A stretch of 64,000 bases of DNA from Rhodobacteraceae bacterium SB2 (GTDB taxonomy: Bacteria; Pseudomonadota; Alphaproteobacteria; Rhodobacterales; Rhodobacteraceae). The stretch is taken from the NCBI GenBank assembly GCA_001642945.1, contig LGRT01000026.1, positions 1 to 64,000 on the forward strand. The letters run 5' to 3'. The notes under the pieces are model-generated. The model searched no databases, had not been told where the DNA came from, and saw nothing but the letters and a program-made list of their open reading frames with translations. This document shows positions 1 to 8,399 of the stretch, one piece after another (the stretch's first letter is position 1; each line of letters opens with the position of its first letter). The position numbers were made by a program, and so were the translations under genes.

Positions 1-36
1 GGTTAATGCGTTGGGTCGTTTCCTATGGGCAGAACC

Positions 37-300
37 AATCCTCTCGGGTGCGCCAAAAATCCACCTAACGCATTGTAATACCTCACTATTTTGACTTTGA
101 TAGTGAACCGTAGACCATGCTGGCAACCAAATCTAACAGTTACACATTCCAAAAGAACGGCGTTTGGTATTTCTCCCGTCGAGTACCCGCAGATTTACGG
201 CGGCATTATAGAACGGGCAGAATTGCCTACTCGTTAAGAACCAAATCCATCAGGGATGCCCGTGTCAGGGCCATGAATGATGCTGCTAAATTGGATCGGC
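37..300 (+). repeat. Left arm of a 264-bp inverted repeat (tRNA-Arg 3' end + integrase 5' end)
   Basis: This stretch is the reverse complement of 1688-1951; I found no difference where I compared them. It starts with the last bases of tRNA-Arg (CTCTCGGGTGCGCCA), passes through the leader upstream of the integrase and ends after integrase codon 61. Identity stops at position 36 on one side and after 300 on the other. Confidence 0.93.
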
Positions 301-314
301 CTAAAGTCTCATGA
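117..314 (+). pseudogene. Truncated integrase N-terminus (65 codons)
   Basis: The first 61 residues are identical to those of the integrase at 714-1871 and belong to the N-terminal DUF6538-type segment; the catalytic domain is absent. The last four residues (PKVS) come from the junction with the next gene. Its TGA stop overlaps the ATG of the following VOC gene (ATGA), so translation of the remnant could feed ribosomes to that gene. It cannot act as a recombinase. It is part of the inverted repeat rather than an independent gene. Confidence 0.85.
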
Positions 315-703
315 TCAAGTCCATCGATCACATAGTTTTAACGGCACAAAATATTGAACAAACCATCACATTTTACTGTGATGTCTTGGGAATGCAGCTT
401 GAGTCATTCACTCCTCCGGATGGCAGTCCGGCGAGGAAAGCTTTAAAGTTTGGTGATCAGAAAATTAACCTTCACGATGCAAAAGCACCGTATGTTCCTC
501 ATGCTGAAAACCCCACTACAGGCGCTATCGATATTTGTTTCTTGAGTGATCTACCTATCCAGGAGTGGATTAATAGGTTCGATTTGCACAACATTCCAAT
601 AGAAAATGGCCCAGTACAAAAAACGGGAGCAACAGGCCCTCTAATGTCAATATATGTTCGAGATCCAGACGGTAGCCTCATAGAGATTTCAAACCAAATT
701 TAA
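311..703 (+). CDS. VOC-superfamily (glyoxalase-fold) protein, GLOD5-like
   Basis: A 130-residue single-module vicinal-oxygen-chelate protein. It opens with IDHIVLTAQNIEQTITFYCD and ends with IYVRDPDGSLIEISN, and the centre (FGDQKINLHD) closely follows glyoxalase-domain-containing protein 5. Candidate metal ligands are His near residue 7, His near 54 and Glu near 125. Such proteins dimerise to complete the metal sites; the substrate cannot be told from sequence. No Shine-Dalgarno (SD) sequence precedes the ATG, which overlaps the stop of the truncated integrase, so translational coupling is likely. The gene ends 10 bp from the convergent integrase stop. It appears to have been captured behind an integrase leader. 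Confidence 0.85.
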   Translation: MIKSIDHIVLTAQNIEQTITFYCDVLGMQLESFTPPDGSPARKALKFGDQKINLHDAKAPYVPHAENPTTGAIDICFLSDLPIQEWINRFDLHNIPIENGPVQKTGATGPLMSIYVRDPDGSLIEISNQI

Positions 704-713
704 CACGCCGTCA

Positions 714-1871
714 TCAACAGACTTTTCGAAGCCATTGTAACAAGATGGGTTCCGGGTATCCGTTGCCATAGCTATTACCAACGCCGTGCGTTAGCCATCC
801 ACCGATTTGATCTATTACCTCGCTAGGACATTCTACCGCCCTCAACCTATCACGCATTGAATGCCTGAAGCTGTGAATTGTGTAACCTCGCCCAATCTTT
901 AACTTTAGCCATTTATTCAAAGCAGCGCTGGCTGAGTTGGCATTAGTTCTTTTGCCATCGTTATAATTGGGGAAGGCAAAGCAACTATCTGTCGATTGGG
1001 CTAATATCCGTTCTGCAGCCCATTTGGATGATCCAACTAGCGGAACTAGCCTTTCACTGCTGGAAGTCTTCAAAGATCGCCAAGGGTGCGGCCTTATGTT
1101 GACGCATAAAATACCATCTTTCTGAATAAAATCAGACTTTAACAGTCCAGCGCCCTCGCCCAGCCGTATTCCCGTGTCTGCTATCAAAGCAATAAGCCAG
1201 CGCTTTTCATCATCAACCTTGTAACACTCTTTTTGCACTTTCTTAATATCATCCACTTTCACAGGCAGCCGCTTTTGAACCCCAGCTGAGCGATCGAAAT
1301 AGACGTTTGAAAATGGATTGGCGATGGCTAAGCCAAACTCACTAATTGCCAAGTTTATAACAGCTCTCACAGTTCCAAATACTCTTGCTACAGATGCACC
1401 GTTAAGACCTTTTGCAAATAAATAGTCACGGAATTTGGTGGCATCAGAGCGGGTGTAGTCAGGCAGACCTTTGTTACCGCAGCAGTCAATTAAATAACCA
1501 CATCCCCGATTTAACGTAGCCTCGAATGCGACTGACTTATTTGCCCCCTTTAAGCGTTTGTAAACTTCAACGGCTTCAAGAACATTGGGAGACTGCTCTG
1601 CTTGCGATCGCTTCTGTTCGCTTTCAGCATTTGCCAACAAGTGCTTTCCTGGAATGTCATCTGAAGACATTCGCATGATATGCCAATGCCGATCCAATTT
1701 AGCAGCATCATTCATGGCCCTGACACGGGCATCCCTGATGGATTTGGTTCTTAACGAGTAGGCAATTCTGCCCGTTCTATAATGCCGCCGTAAATCTGCG
1801 GGTACTCGACGGGAGAAATACCAAACGCCGTTCTTTTGGAATGTGTAACTGTTAGATTTGGTTGCCAGCAT
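714..1871 (-). CDS. int: Tyrosine-recombinase integrase next to tRNA-Arg
   Basis: A 385-residue phage/island integrase. The N-terminal ~60 residues ([18 protein letters not shown]) match DUF6538, followed by a core-binding domain and a catalytic domain with Arg in [13 protein letters not shown]-x-x-R in [12 protein letters not shown], a late Gly-Gly-Trp and the nucleophile Tyr in SYGNGY. It reads away from the 3' end of tRNA-Arg, about 60 bp from it, the usual place for an integrase that uses the tRNA 3' end as attB. Its first 61 codons are duplicated in inverted orientation at 117-300. The gene looks intact. The matching distal attachment site of its element was not found in direct orientation in this window. 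Confidence 0.92.
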   Translation of the reverse strand: MLATKSNSYTFQKNGVWYFSRRVPADLRRHYRTGRIAYSLRTKSIRDARVRAMNDAAKLDRHWHIMRMSSDDIPGKHLLANAESEQKRSQAEQSPNVLEAVEVYKRLKGANKSVAFEATLNRGCGYLIDCCGNKGLPDYTRSDATKFRDYLFAKGLNGASVARVFGTVRAVINLAISEFGLAIANPFSNVYFDRSAGVQKRLPVKVDDIKKVQKECYKVDDEKRWLIALIADTGIRLGEGAGLLKSDFIQKDGILCVNIRPHPWRSLKTSSSERLVPLVGSSKWAAERILAQSTDSCFAFPNYNDGKRTNANSASAALNKWLKLKIGRGYTIHSFRHSMRDRLRAVECPSEVIDQIGGWLTHGVGNSYGNGYPEPILLQWLRKVC

Positions 1872-1932
1872 GGTCTACGGTTCACTATCAAAGTCAAAAT
1901 AGTGAGGTATTACAATGCGTTAGGTGGATTTT

Positions 1933-1951
<19 letters not shown>
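1688..1951 (-). repeat. Right arm of the 264-bp inverted repeat
   Basis: Mirror copy of 37-300 covering the 3' end of the intact tRNA-Arg, the 60-bp leader and the first 61 codons of the intact integrase. The arms enclose 1.39 kb containing the VOC gene and the rest of the integrase. Inversion between the arms would again give one intact integrase and one VOC gene behind an integrase leader. Confidence 0.93.
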
Positions 1952-2009
<58 letters not shown>

Positions 2010-2253
2010 AACAATAAACGACGGATTGGTCTACCAATGCCTAGAAGCTCGGGTACAATACATCGCAAAGATAATCAAACATAAAGTGAAAATCATTCTC
2101 AGTGATTAACAGACACCTCCCAAACAGCCCGAAACCACTAACGCTTAGACCAACATCAATTATTTGAAACCCTTCAAATTTTCTTAAATGGCGCCGTAAA
2201 ACACGTTCGTGAATTAGAACGCGATACATTGCGCGTAACAGACCAAGGCAAGC

Positions 2254-3015
2254 TCAATTTGCTTTTTCAAGGATATCTACAACAAAGGACACAACATCAT
2301 CAGAATGCGTTTCGACATCGATATCATTCCATTTGCCCAGAATTCTCCTGTTGTGATCAATTAAAAACGTAACGCGCAAAGGATATTGTTCATCTGGCGG
2401 TGGGCGTTTTAGGAGGTTCAGCTTGCCGCATAATGCTGCGCCTTCATCGTAGAGCAAATGGAACGGAATATTCTCATCCAATCTAAACTTATCATGCGCG
2501 GAAATCGTATCGGGTGAGACACCAACAATGTCCAAACCTAAATCTGCCAAAGTTTCATAAACGATAGAAAATCCCTTTGCTTGAATCGTACAACCTTCAG
2601 TGCCGTCGGCTGGATAAAAATAAAGGATGGTATTTCTAGACAAATTGCTTGTTGAATAAAGCTCACCTGAAGTTGATTGAAGTTCAAATTCGGGGATTTT
2701 GTCACCAATATCGAAACCGTTTTGAACCGCTTCCACTTGCAATCCAGCAATAGTCTTGGACCGCGTTTCCTGTGGCTTTTCCTGCGCCTTCGACATGGCA
2801 TCCTGATCCGGTTTTGACAGATCATCCATGCTTGATGTTGCCTCTAAGGTTTTCCAAAAAAACACAAACTTCCCTCCATATTGAGGGGGAACAACTGACA
2901 GTAATTCCCAGCCATCCTGCCCCATTTGGTTCATATGATCATTCAAACGAGTTTCTTTAACATCAAAATTTTGAGAGGTTGTTTTATAAAGCCAACGCAT
3001 CCTTCTGTCCTTCAT
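2254..3015 (-). CDS. DUF4177-peroxiredoxin fusion (Bcp/AhpC-TSA type)
   Basis: A 253-residue two-module protein. Residues ~6-55 (MRWLYKTTSQNF to FVFFWKT) resemble DUF4177, a small domain with the pattern GWELLSV. A charged linker follows, then a thioredoxin-fold peroxiredoxin from ~105 on (IGDKIPEFELQSTSG, ILYFYPADGTEGCTIQAKGF). The peroxidatic Cys sits in GCTIQ. The second Cys five residues later, typical of Bcp resolving chemistry, is Lys here, so a 1-Cys mechanism is expected unless another Cys (in ALCGKL) serves. The likely role is reduction of hydroperoxides in the cytoplasm; there is no signal peptide. A start at 3000 is also possible. An 8-bp tandem repeat lies ~60 bp upstream of the start. 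Confidence 0.85.
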   Translation of the reverse strand: MKDRRMRWLYKTTSQNFDVKETRLNDHMNQMGQDGWELLSVVPPQYGGKFVFFWKTLEATSSMDDLSKPDQDAMSKAQEKPQETRSKTIAGLQVEAVQNGFDIGDKIPEFELQSTSGELYSTSNLSRNTILYFYPADGTEGCTIQAKGFSIVYETLADLGLDIVGVSPDTISAHDKFRLDENIPFHLLYDEGAALCGKLNLLKRPPPDEQYPLRVTFLIDHNRRILGKWNDIDVETHSDDVVSFVVDILEKAN

Positions 3016-3072
3016 TCAAATTAACAGTCACTGCCCCAAATTATAGGAATGCCCAATAGGCCGTCAAAACCT

Positions 3073-3128
3073 ACGGGAACACGGGAACACGGGAACACGG
3101 GAACACGGGAACACGGGAACACGGGAAG
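3073..3128. repeat. 8-bp tandem repeat, 7 copies of ACGGGAAC
   Basis: Six perfect head-to-tail copies of ACGGGAAC are followed by a seventh with a C-to-G change in its last base. The array lies in the non-coding region 58 bp upstream of the peroxiredoxin start, so copy-number change could alter promoter spacing. The unit length is not a multiple of three and no gene crosses it. Confidence 0.97.
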
Positions 3129-3205
3129 TGAATTTTAAATTGTCTCATCCGTCAAGTGTTGTAAATTTAAAACCAAAAACAAAGGCGTTGGATGTGATCT
3201 GGTGA

Positions 3206-3442
3206 CGAATTAATGGGAACACACACCAATCGGTTATTATTTTTGCCTCAGAACAAAATGCTAAAGACGAGGCGGCGCTTAGAAATGAACATTGCAAAAA
3301 AACTGCCGAAGCCTTGGGCTATAAAATGGAAAATGGAACCATGGGGTCAATAATCCCTATTATGTCGGGCCTTTTACCAGCCATCCAAAATTTGGCTTCC
3401 AAATTAATCAGATCGCGCGCTTTTATCCCCAGCGTTCACTGA
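3206..3442 (+). pseudogene. Possible gene relic without a start codon
   Basis: The frame is open for 79 codons after a TGA. It reads like a soluble protein (SVIIFASEQNAKDEAALRNE, then EALGYKMENGTMGSIIPIM) but has no ATG until about codon 42 and no ribosome-binding site. I do not recognise a family. It may be the 3' part of a decayed gene whose 5' end was lost near the tandem repeat. Confidence 0.35.
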
Positions 3443-4002
3443 ACCGATAGTCGAGGTAAATTTCCCAATAGAAAACAACGTTAACCAACCTTTGATGGGA
3501 ACCGTATAATTTGCAAAAAATTTTTTCCTTCATTGATGTGGATATAAAATTTCCGCTACAAGAAACAACATTTGGCCCCCATTTTTGTAATAATTGTCGT
3601 TGCAATCTTCTGAAGGATCAGTTTCTTACAGGCTCTTCGCAGTGCGTGCTCGTTTTCTGCATAGGGCCGCCACGTCTAGAATAGTATGAACAAACAGGTG
3701 TTGCAGAACCCGAAATACGGATGCATCTATCTGCATAGTTTTGAAAACGGATCACAAGCTAAAGCTGGAATTTGTAACTTGATCTCCAATTATAGCGCCA
3801 AACGCCCCCATCGATCTGCAGCATCGTGGCCCCCAATGAGGCATAAGCCTGCAAAACAAACCCTGTAGGAATTACAGGCTGATGTGACACCAGAATTTTA
3901 CCAAATAAGATTATAAACGGGTCGATAAATCAGCACCAGCGATTGCGCCTGAACAAAAACCCTCCAGCGCCGTCTCGGTCTTACAGAAGACGTTGGGAGT
4001 GA
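3443..4002. other. Gap with no supported gene
   Basis: About 560 bp of AT-rich sequence. Only short open frames occur, without ribosome-binding sites or protein-like composition, and I see no clear hairpin or repeat. Confidence 0.5.
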
Positions 4003-4311
4003 TTATTCCAGCTGAAATTTGGCCTCGACAACACCATTATATGTTTGCGTTTTCGGCGACAAACTATCTCTAAAAGGAATAATTGTTTCCTCTGCCCAAT
4101 CTGAAATTAAAACAAAATCATCAAGGTGTTCAAAGGTTAAGCTTGCACTCATGCAGCGGGGATCATTGGTATCCTTTACAATTTCCACAGTACATCTTCC
4201 CTTTAAGTCACCATCAAATTCAGGCCATTTTTGTTTCAGCACCATGATAAACATGTCGCAACACGTTTCATCTGCAAACTCATTCATAATCGTACGGCGA
4301 ATTTCATCCAT
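4003..4311 (-). CDS. Hypothetical acidic protein, 102 aa
   Basis: No family is recognised. The start at 4311 (MDEIRRTIMNEFADETCCDM) is preferred over 4347 because GGGAGG lies five bases upstream. The protein is acidic and soluble, with no signal peptide or membrane segment; a Cys-Cys pair near residue 16 and alternating hydrophobic strands suggest a small alpha/beta fold. An overlapping plus-strand frame (4019-4501) has no ribosome-binding site and a Ser-rich shadow composition, so I reject it. With the next small gene it may form a two-gene unit. Confidence 0.55.
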   Translation of the reverse strand: MDEIRRTIMNEFADETCCDMFIMVLKQKWPEFDGDLKGRCTVEIVKDTNDPRCMSASLTFEHLDDFVLISDWAEETIIPFRDSLSPKTQTYNGVVEAKFQLE

Positions 4312-4411
4312 AAAAGCCTCCCAAATTTGGCTGTTGAATAGTGGCAATCACAATAGGCCCGAGCCCTTATTTGGCATCATCCGCACCACTATGGGGATGG
4401 TTTCAATGCCA

Positions 4412-4636
4412 TTAAAGATATTCATCATAGTTCACAACCGGACCCGAAAAAGAATGGAAACTTTCCCCGTCCTCATAAGGCTCAACATAAAGCCTCATTA
4501 AGTCGCTTACACGATTTTCTCTATTCACAATTTCAATAAAGCTTTCAACGCTTTGATGCACGCCTATCAGAGCATATTCACCTATGCCTAAATCAATAAT
4601 ATAATGCATAATATCTTCAAAAGGATAATCTTTCAT
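4412..4636 (-). CDS. Hypothetical protein, 74 aa
   Basis: A small acidic frame (MKDYPFEDIMHYIIDLGIGE to PVVNYDEYL) with good protein character but no recognised family and no strong Shine-Dalgarno sequence. It lies 100 bp upstream of the 102-aa gene in the same orientation. It could be a small fold like its neighbours or a remnant; evidence is composition and strand only. Confidence 0.4.
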   Translation of the reverse strand: MKDYPFEDIMHYIIDLGIGEYALIGVHQSVESFIEIVNRENRVSDLMRLYVEPYEDGESFHSFSGPVVNYDEYL

Positions 4637-5297
4637 ATATTCTGCAAAGGCTTAAAAAAGCGCCTGCTCTTGGCCCGCCTTGGCCTGGAAGGGCATACAA
4701 TTGATCATGCCAGCGATATGTTTCTCGGCTGGTTTGTCATAGGATAACGGCCCACATAAACATGTGGAGTCTAATTAATGGCAGGTCCGATAATCACTTA
4801 GGCAGCGCTGTGTGATGCGGCGTTCCAAAAACTTTACCCCTTTATCTTAACATATCATCAAACCTAAGGGATGTTGCCCTGCAACCCATTTAGGGCCTTA
4901 CAAATTTATTTTCTAAGAACCCGCAGCTAAATTCAAATTATCAATGAGCCTACTCAAATCAGAGTCTATGGAACGCATCTTTTGCCAAGCAGGTGATTGC
5001 CGGTTCAGAGCACTGGTATTGGGCGCATTGACCGAACCGACATGGCATCTATGGAACCTTAGACTTTCCTTAATTCTTCTGCCTTAAGCCCAAGAAAAGA
5101 TTGTAACTTAGCCCATTTTAGACCAAAAATTCGACCCATACCCCCCTTATTTTTCATCATTTGCAAGGTTTTGCTGTAGTGATTTTCGACAGCTTTGGTT
5201 TGCTACACATTTCTAGAACCCACATAAATCACAGAAAAGTCTGGGATTGTCTTAAAGCAAGCGGCTCTTTAAAATCTATCCACGTAGGGAGGGTCAC
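4637..5297. other. Gap with no supported gene
   Basis: About 660 bp without a convincing open frame on either strand. The right end carries the ribosome-binding site GGGAGGG of the next gene. Nothing else was recognised. Confidence 0.5.
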
Positions 5298-5576
5298 ATG
5301 AAATACGCTAGAATTGTAAATGCGGAATATAGTTCAGAAGATGACTTGATTACATTTATCGCCAAATGGGAAAAATGGTGCCCAGATAATATGCCGCCTG
5401 CTGCGAGCCGTCATATCGTGAGAACGGGCCCTACCTCCACTTTATTGATGGCGGTTTATGAAACAGAAGAAATCGCGCAAACGGCCGGTGCGCTTGTACA
5501 ATCATTTTTCAAAGATGTTGCTCACCATGTGCAAGACATGATCGCGTTTGATGGTGAAGTGTTGGTTCATGAATAG
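5298..5576 (+). CDS. Small barrel-like hypothetical protein, 92 aa
   Basis: The gene begins MKYARIVNAEYSSEDDLITF after a strong site GGGAGGG seven bases upstream. Length and the pattern of an N-terminal strand, amphipathic helix, strand TSTLLMAVYET and C-terminal helix fit the dimeric alpha/beta (ferredoxin-like) barrel group that includes antibiotic-biosynthesis-monooxygenase and EthD-like proteins. This is a fold guess, not a family match. It stands alone, convergent with the next gene, and belongs to the many single small-domain genes in the first 30 kb. Confidence 0.7.
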   Translation: MKYARIVNAEYSSEDDLITFIAKWEKWCPDNMPPAASRHIVRTGPTSTLLMAVYETEEIAQTAGALVQSFFKDVAHHVQDMIAFDGEVLVHE

Positions 5577-5658
5577 GCTGTGACAAGAACAGAAAAAGAG
5601 GGCTTTCTTCGCCGGTCTGCATAAATGAGCTGTTGCACAGCGGCGCAAAACCTAAAAT

Positions 5659-6000
5659 TTAATCCGCCGTAAAAGGATCAAACTGGTCTGCACGAAACAC
5701 TGTGTGAATTACCGAACCATCAAACATTTCAAACAGTTTCTTCGAAGTTTCTTTGCTTTCCCAACGCGTGGGAGACGCAAGTGCCTCTTCGATGTGGTTG
5801 CGAGTCTCAAATCGCATCGCCATCACAAGCGGGAAGCGGCTTTCTGCGCAATCGCTCTCTATATAGCGAAGAACGCGTAGCTCAAGTAAATGTGGAAATG
5901 CACTCCAAAGCGGAACCAAGTTGTCACGCCAGTGGTTGTGAAAGTCTTCTTCCATTCCTGACTTAATCGTTCCTTTAAAGAAGGCACATCTAATAAACAT
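5659..6000 (-). CDS. EthD/ABM-like small protein, 113 aa
   Basis: It starts MFIRCAFFKGTIKSGMEEDF, with the pattern strand-helix (HNHWRDNLVPLWSAFPHLLE), strand (FPLVMAMRFET), helix and C-terminal strand typical of dimeric alpha/beta barrels such as EthD-like proteins. The C-terminal FRADQFDPF is short and acidic. There is no signal peptide. The upstream site (GGAAC) is weak. Function is unknown; some relatives act on small aromatic or ether compounds. It may share a transcript with the three genes upstream. Confidence 0.65.
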   Translation of the reverse strand: MFIRCAFFKGTIKSGMEEDFHNHWRDNLVPLWSAFPHLLELRVLRYIESDCAESRFPLVMAMRFETRNHIEEALASPTRWESKETSKKLFEMFDGSVIHTVFRADQFDPFTAD

Positions 6001-6050
6001 TTTTGTTCCAGTTCATAACTTTTATTCACCCGTTGCCTGCCGTTACAGCT

Positions 6051-6500
6051 TTACTTGTCCATCAGCAACTTAGCTATTTCATCACCAACTTCTGGATGAT
6101 CGAAGAACGGCAATTCCCGGCAAATCACAGCCAAGTGCTTGGGATCTTTTAACGCTTGGTATTTATGCCACTGCTCCGCCACCAATGCTTTGCGCTGATC
6201 GAATTTACTAAGCGGTTCAATGATCGCCGTTTCTATTTTTGGTTTCCCAAAAATTTTATCCCAGCCAGAACGATACTCGGGGGTTGAAACGCTTGAAAAA
6301 TGGCTCGTAGATGTTTGTGATGCAGATTGAGGCGCATCGGTTTTCTTCGGGCTTTCTCCAGAAATATCGGTAGTTTCTTTTGATTTTTTTTCGGCAGTTG
6401 CGGTTGAAGCGGCGTTCGAAGCCGTGGATGGCTTTGAAGCTTCATTTTTTGCGATAACCTGTTTGGGCTCGGCTTTTCCACTGGTAGTTTTTTCGCTCAT
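6051..6500 (-). CDS. Hypothetical protein with long disordered N-terminus
   Basis: 149 residues. About the first 75 are low complexity (Ser, Thr, Lys, Ala, Glu, Pro) and probably disordered; about 75-149 are foldable (SGWDKIFGKPK, then LVAEQWHKYQALKDP and FFDHPEVGDEIAKLLMDK). A GAAGG site lies upstream of the ATG. No family is recognised. It is the last gene of a probable three-gene minus-strand unit with a zinc-ribbon protein and a small membrane protein; the unstructured arm plus helical tail could serve as a tether. Confidence 0.6.
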   Translation of the reverse strand: MSEKTTSGKAEPKQVIAKNEASKPSTASNAASTATAEKKSKETTDISGESPKKTDAPQSASQTSTSHFSSVSTPEYRSGWDKIFGKPKIETAIIEPLSKFDQRKALVAEQWHKYQALKDPKHLAVICRELPFFDHPEVGDEIAKLLMDK

Positions 6501-6521
6501 AAAGAACCTTCACCTAAACAT

Positions 6522-6770
6522 TTATGATCTTTTATACCCCAGTGCCAAATTGTGATCCGTAACACAAGTGTCCCCCGTGCAGCATTCCATGATGTTAGAT
6601 TTACAATGCGCGCAAGCTTCATGACCATGCACAACGATAGTTTGCAACGGAGCCGCGCAGCGTGGGCAGCGTTGAATATGGGCGTTGGCGGGATGTGCGT
6701 GGTTATCCACAATTAGCTTTACGAATTGGAAAAGCGCTGGTGAAGCGTCTTTGGTAAGGACCAAACCCAT
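6522..6770 (-). CDS. Small zinc-ribbon protein, 82 aa
   Basis: It carries two Cys pairs, CPRC and CAHC 22 residues apart, followed by MECCTGDTC, typical of a structural zinc ribbon; His residues lie between the pairs. The N-terminal 35 residues are hydrophobic-helical (ALFQFVKLIVD). The start at 6770 overlaps the end of the upstream membrane-protein gene by 52 bp in another frame and has no clear ribosome-binding site, so the N-terminus is uncertain. A frameshifted fusion of the two is an alternative. It is 21 bp from the next gene downstream. Confidence 0.5.
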   Translation of the reverse strand: MGLVLTKDASPALFQFVKLIVDNHAHPANAHIQRCPRCAAPLQTIVVHGHEACAHCKSNIMECCTGDTCVTDHNLALGYKRS

Positions 6771-6901
6771 ATCGCAGATTTTAAGATCTTGGATTTATTT
6801 TTCCATAAGAAGACTGAGGTCTCATAAAGCCCCCATACGACAAGGGTAAGAACCAGTGCAAAAACGATAATCCCAGACAATCCCATTGTCGTATTGCACA
6901 T
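6719..6901 (-). CDS. Small single-span membrane protein, 60 aa
   Basis: One hydrophobic segment (LSGIIVFALVLTLVVWGLYE, residues ~8-27) is followed by a basic stretch WKNKSKILKSA. AGGAG lies eight bases before the ATG, so the start is well supported. It probably sits in the inner membrane with a positively charged C-terminus inside. It leads the minus-strand group of three small genes. No family is recognised. Confidence 0.55.
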   Translation of the reverse strand: MCNTTMGLSGIIVFALVLTLVVWGLYETSVFLWKNKSKILKSAIWVWSLPKTLHQRFSNS

Positions 6902-7188
6902 CTGAAACGCTCCTAATTTAACTTTTTACCTTAGGGCCATGTGACCTATGTCCACCGCCATAGTCAATGGCTAAGCCTTAACAAACGCATTTGCTTATTG
7001 GCGCGAGCTACACTCATATACCGCTGTTGCTGAATGCTAGGATTTGTGGTCACGTGATATTGATTGGTGGATCATCTATCTACTGCGCCTGCCCTAATGG
7101 GTTGGTCGTAACTTAGGTAATTTACGTCTTGAGCCCGCTATATATTCCTTGCTCAAACTTGGATTTTACTGTCTGAACCCGCCTAAAT

Positions 7189-7467
7189 ATGGAGGTTGCA
7201 ATAAATTACGCTTTTCAAATTGTTTTCGGGGATATGGCCTATGAAACTTGGCAAATGATGTGCACAGAACCGGAAAGCGCTGAGAAGCAGGCTGGTTAGT
7301 GGGGGCCAAAGCTTATAGGTCAAAACGGCTCAAATAGTGCAGTGATTTTAGCTCAAATAAGCAATGAAGAAAAAAAATTAACCGTACATATGGTGTTTGC
7401 AAGAAAAATGGCCGGTTAAATGGGCATGCATCATGAAAATTATAAACTCATACCCGATGATAGGTAA
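7189..7467 (+). pseudogene. Small gene interrupted by in-frame TAG and TAA
   Basis: One reading frame of 93 codons runs from ATG to TAA. It gives MEVAINYAFQIVFGDMAYET, stop (TAG after codon 36), WGPKLIGQNGSNSAVILAQI and onward to VHMVFARKMAG, stop (TAA), then a short tail. The frame keeps protein-like composition across both stops, which argues for a recently inactivated gene rather than chance. The family is not recognised. The flanks (6902-7188 and 7468-7799) hold no other supported gene. Confidence 0.45.
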
Positions 7468-7799
7468 GATATAGCATCGAAGTAGTAGAACCTTCCCGTA
7501 CGAAGCCGCTTCCTCCACCCCTCTAATATAAATCACATATGCGAGTCCTTACGCGGAAAAGATCGAACAGCACAGCTTTTCGCCCCTAAGGCTTTTGGAA
7601 ACATGCACCAAAAAGGAGAGAACATTATTCAAGGCCATAATCTGTAATTCGTCAAAAATCCATGAAGCAGAATAAATCGAAGAATTTAAACGCTTATGGT
7701 AGTGCTTAGATACGAGATAAATCAAACTACCCCCCTTTGATTTTCGTTTTTACACGTTCTGTTGCTTTGCAAATTACAAATCTGGTGTATCATTATGTT

Positions 7800-8399
7800 A
7801 TGCGAAAGTTATTTATACATTTATCTCTTACGATGTGCTTTGCCTTAGGAACCCACGGGCCGGGATGGAGCGCGGAAACTCAAACAGGTTTTGCGGCACA
7901 CCGAAAAGATAAGAACAGCCCTGGCCTTGAAGAACAAAAAACTTTAGCCGAGCAAGGAAACTTAGAGGCTCAGATCTATCTCGCCAGCTTATATCGGCAT
8001 GGAAATGGTGTTCCCCAAGATTATAAGACTGCGGTTAAATGGTTTACGCGCGCCGCCGAGCAAGGTCATGCTGTAGCGCAATATAATCTTGGGATAATGC
8101 ATAGCTTTGGTCTGGGCGTTGTTCCAGACTATAAGGCATCGGTCAAATGGTACACACGCGCTGCTGAGCAAGGCAATCCGATTGCACAATACAATTTGGC
8201 CAGGCTTTATTATCTAGGTCAAGGCGTCAAAGAAAACTTGGCTTACGCCCATATGTGGGCAAATCACGCGTCCTCTAATGGCTTTGAGATGGGCGAAGAA
8301 TTAAAGGGCCTCTTAACAGAACTTATGAGCGCGTCCCAAATAAAGGAAGCGCGAAGTCTCGCAAGCGAATGTTTGAAAAAAACCTATAAAGATTGCTGA
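7800..8399 (+). CDS. Exported Sel1-repeat protein
   Basis: 199 residues from the ATG at 7800; the frame is open from 7737, but the signal peptide (MRKLFIHLSLTMCFALGTHG, cleavage near SAE) begins at 7800. At least three Sel1-like repeats follow, each with the pattern A-E-Q-G-x-x-x-A-Q-Y/I-x-L-A/G and G-x-G-V: AEQGNLEAQIYLASLYRHG, AEQGHAVAQYNLGIMHSFG, AEQGNPIAQYNLARLYYLG. The C-terminus ends in Cys. Such alpha/alpha solenoids mediate protein contacts in the periplasm or at the envelope. No Shine-Dalgarno site is obvious. It is monocistronic. Confidence 0.85.
   Translation: MRKLFIHLSLTMCFALGTHGPGWSAETQTGFAAHRKDKNSPGLEEQKTLAEQGNLEAQIYLASLYRHGNGVPQDYKTAVKWFTRAAEQGHAVAQYNLGIMHSFGLGVVPDYKASVKWYTRAAEQGNPIAQYNLARLYYLGQGVKENLAYAHMWANHASSNGFEMGEELKGLLTELMSASQIKEARSLASECLKKTYKDC

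Noticed and set aside
10-69. Integron attC-like core sites (GTTGGGT and ACCTAAC)
   Set aside because: The order and spacing are wrong for attC, no integron integrase is present, and small cargo genes lie on both strands with individual promoters.
2041-2229. 62-codon minus-strand frame near tRNA-Arg
   Set aside because: No ribosome-binding site and no recognisable protein pattern; overlaps likely tRNA promoter sequence.
3073-3128. CRISPR-like array
   Set aside because: Unit is 8 bp without spacers; it is a simple tandem repeat, and no cas genes occur.
4019-4501. 160-codon plus-strand open frame
   Set aside because: Antisense to two better-supported minus-strand genes, no ribosome-binding site, Ser-rich shadow composition.
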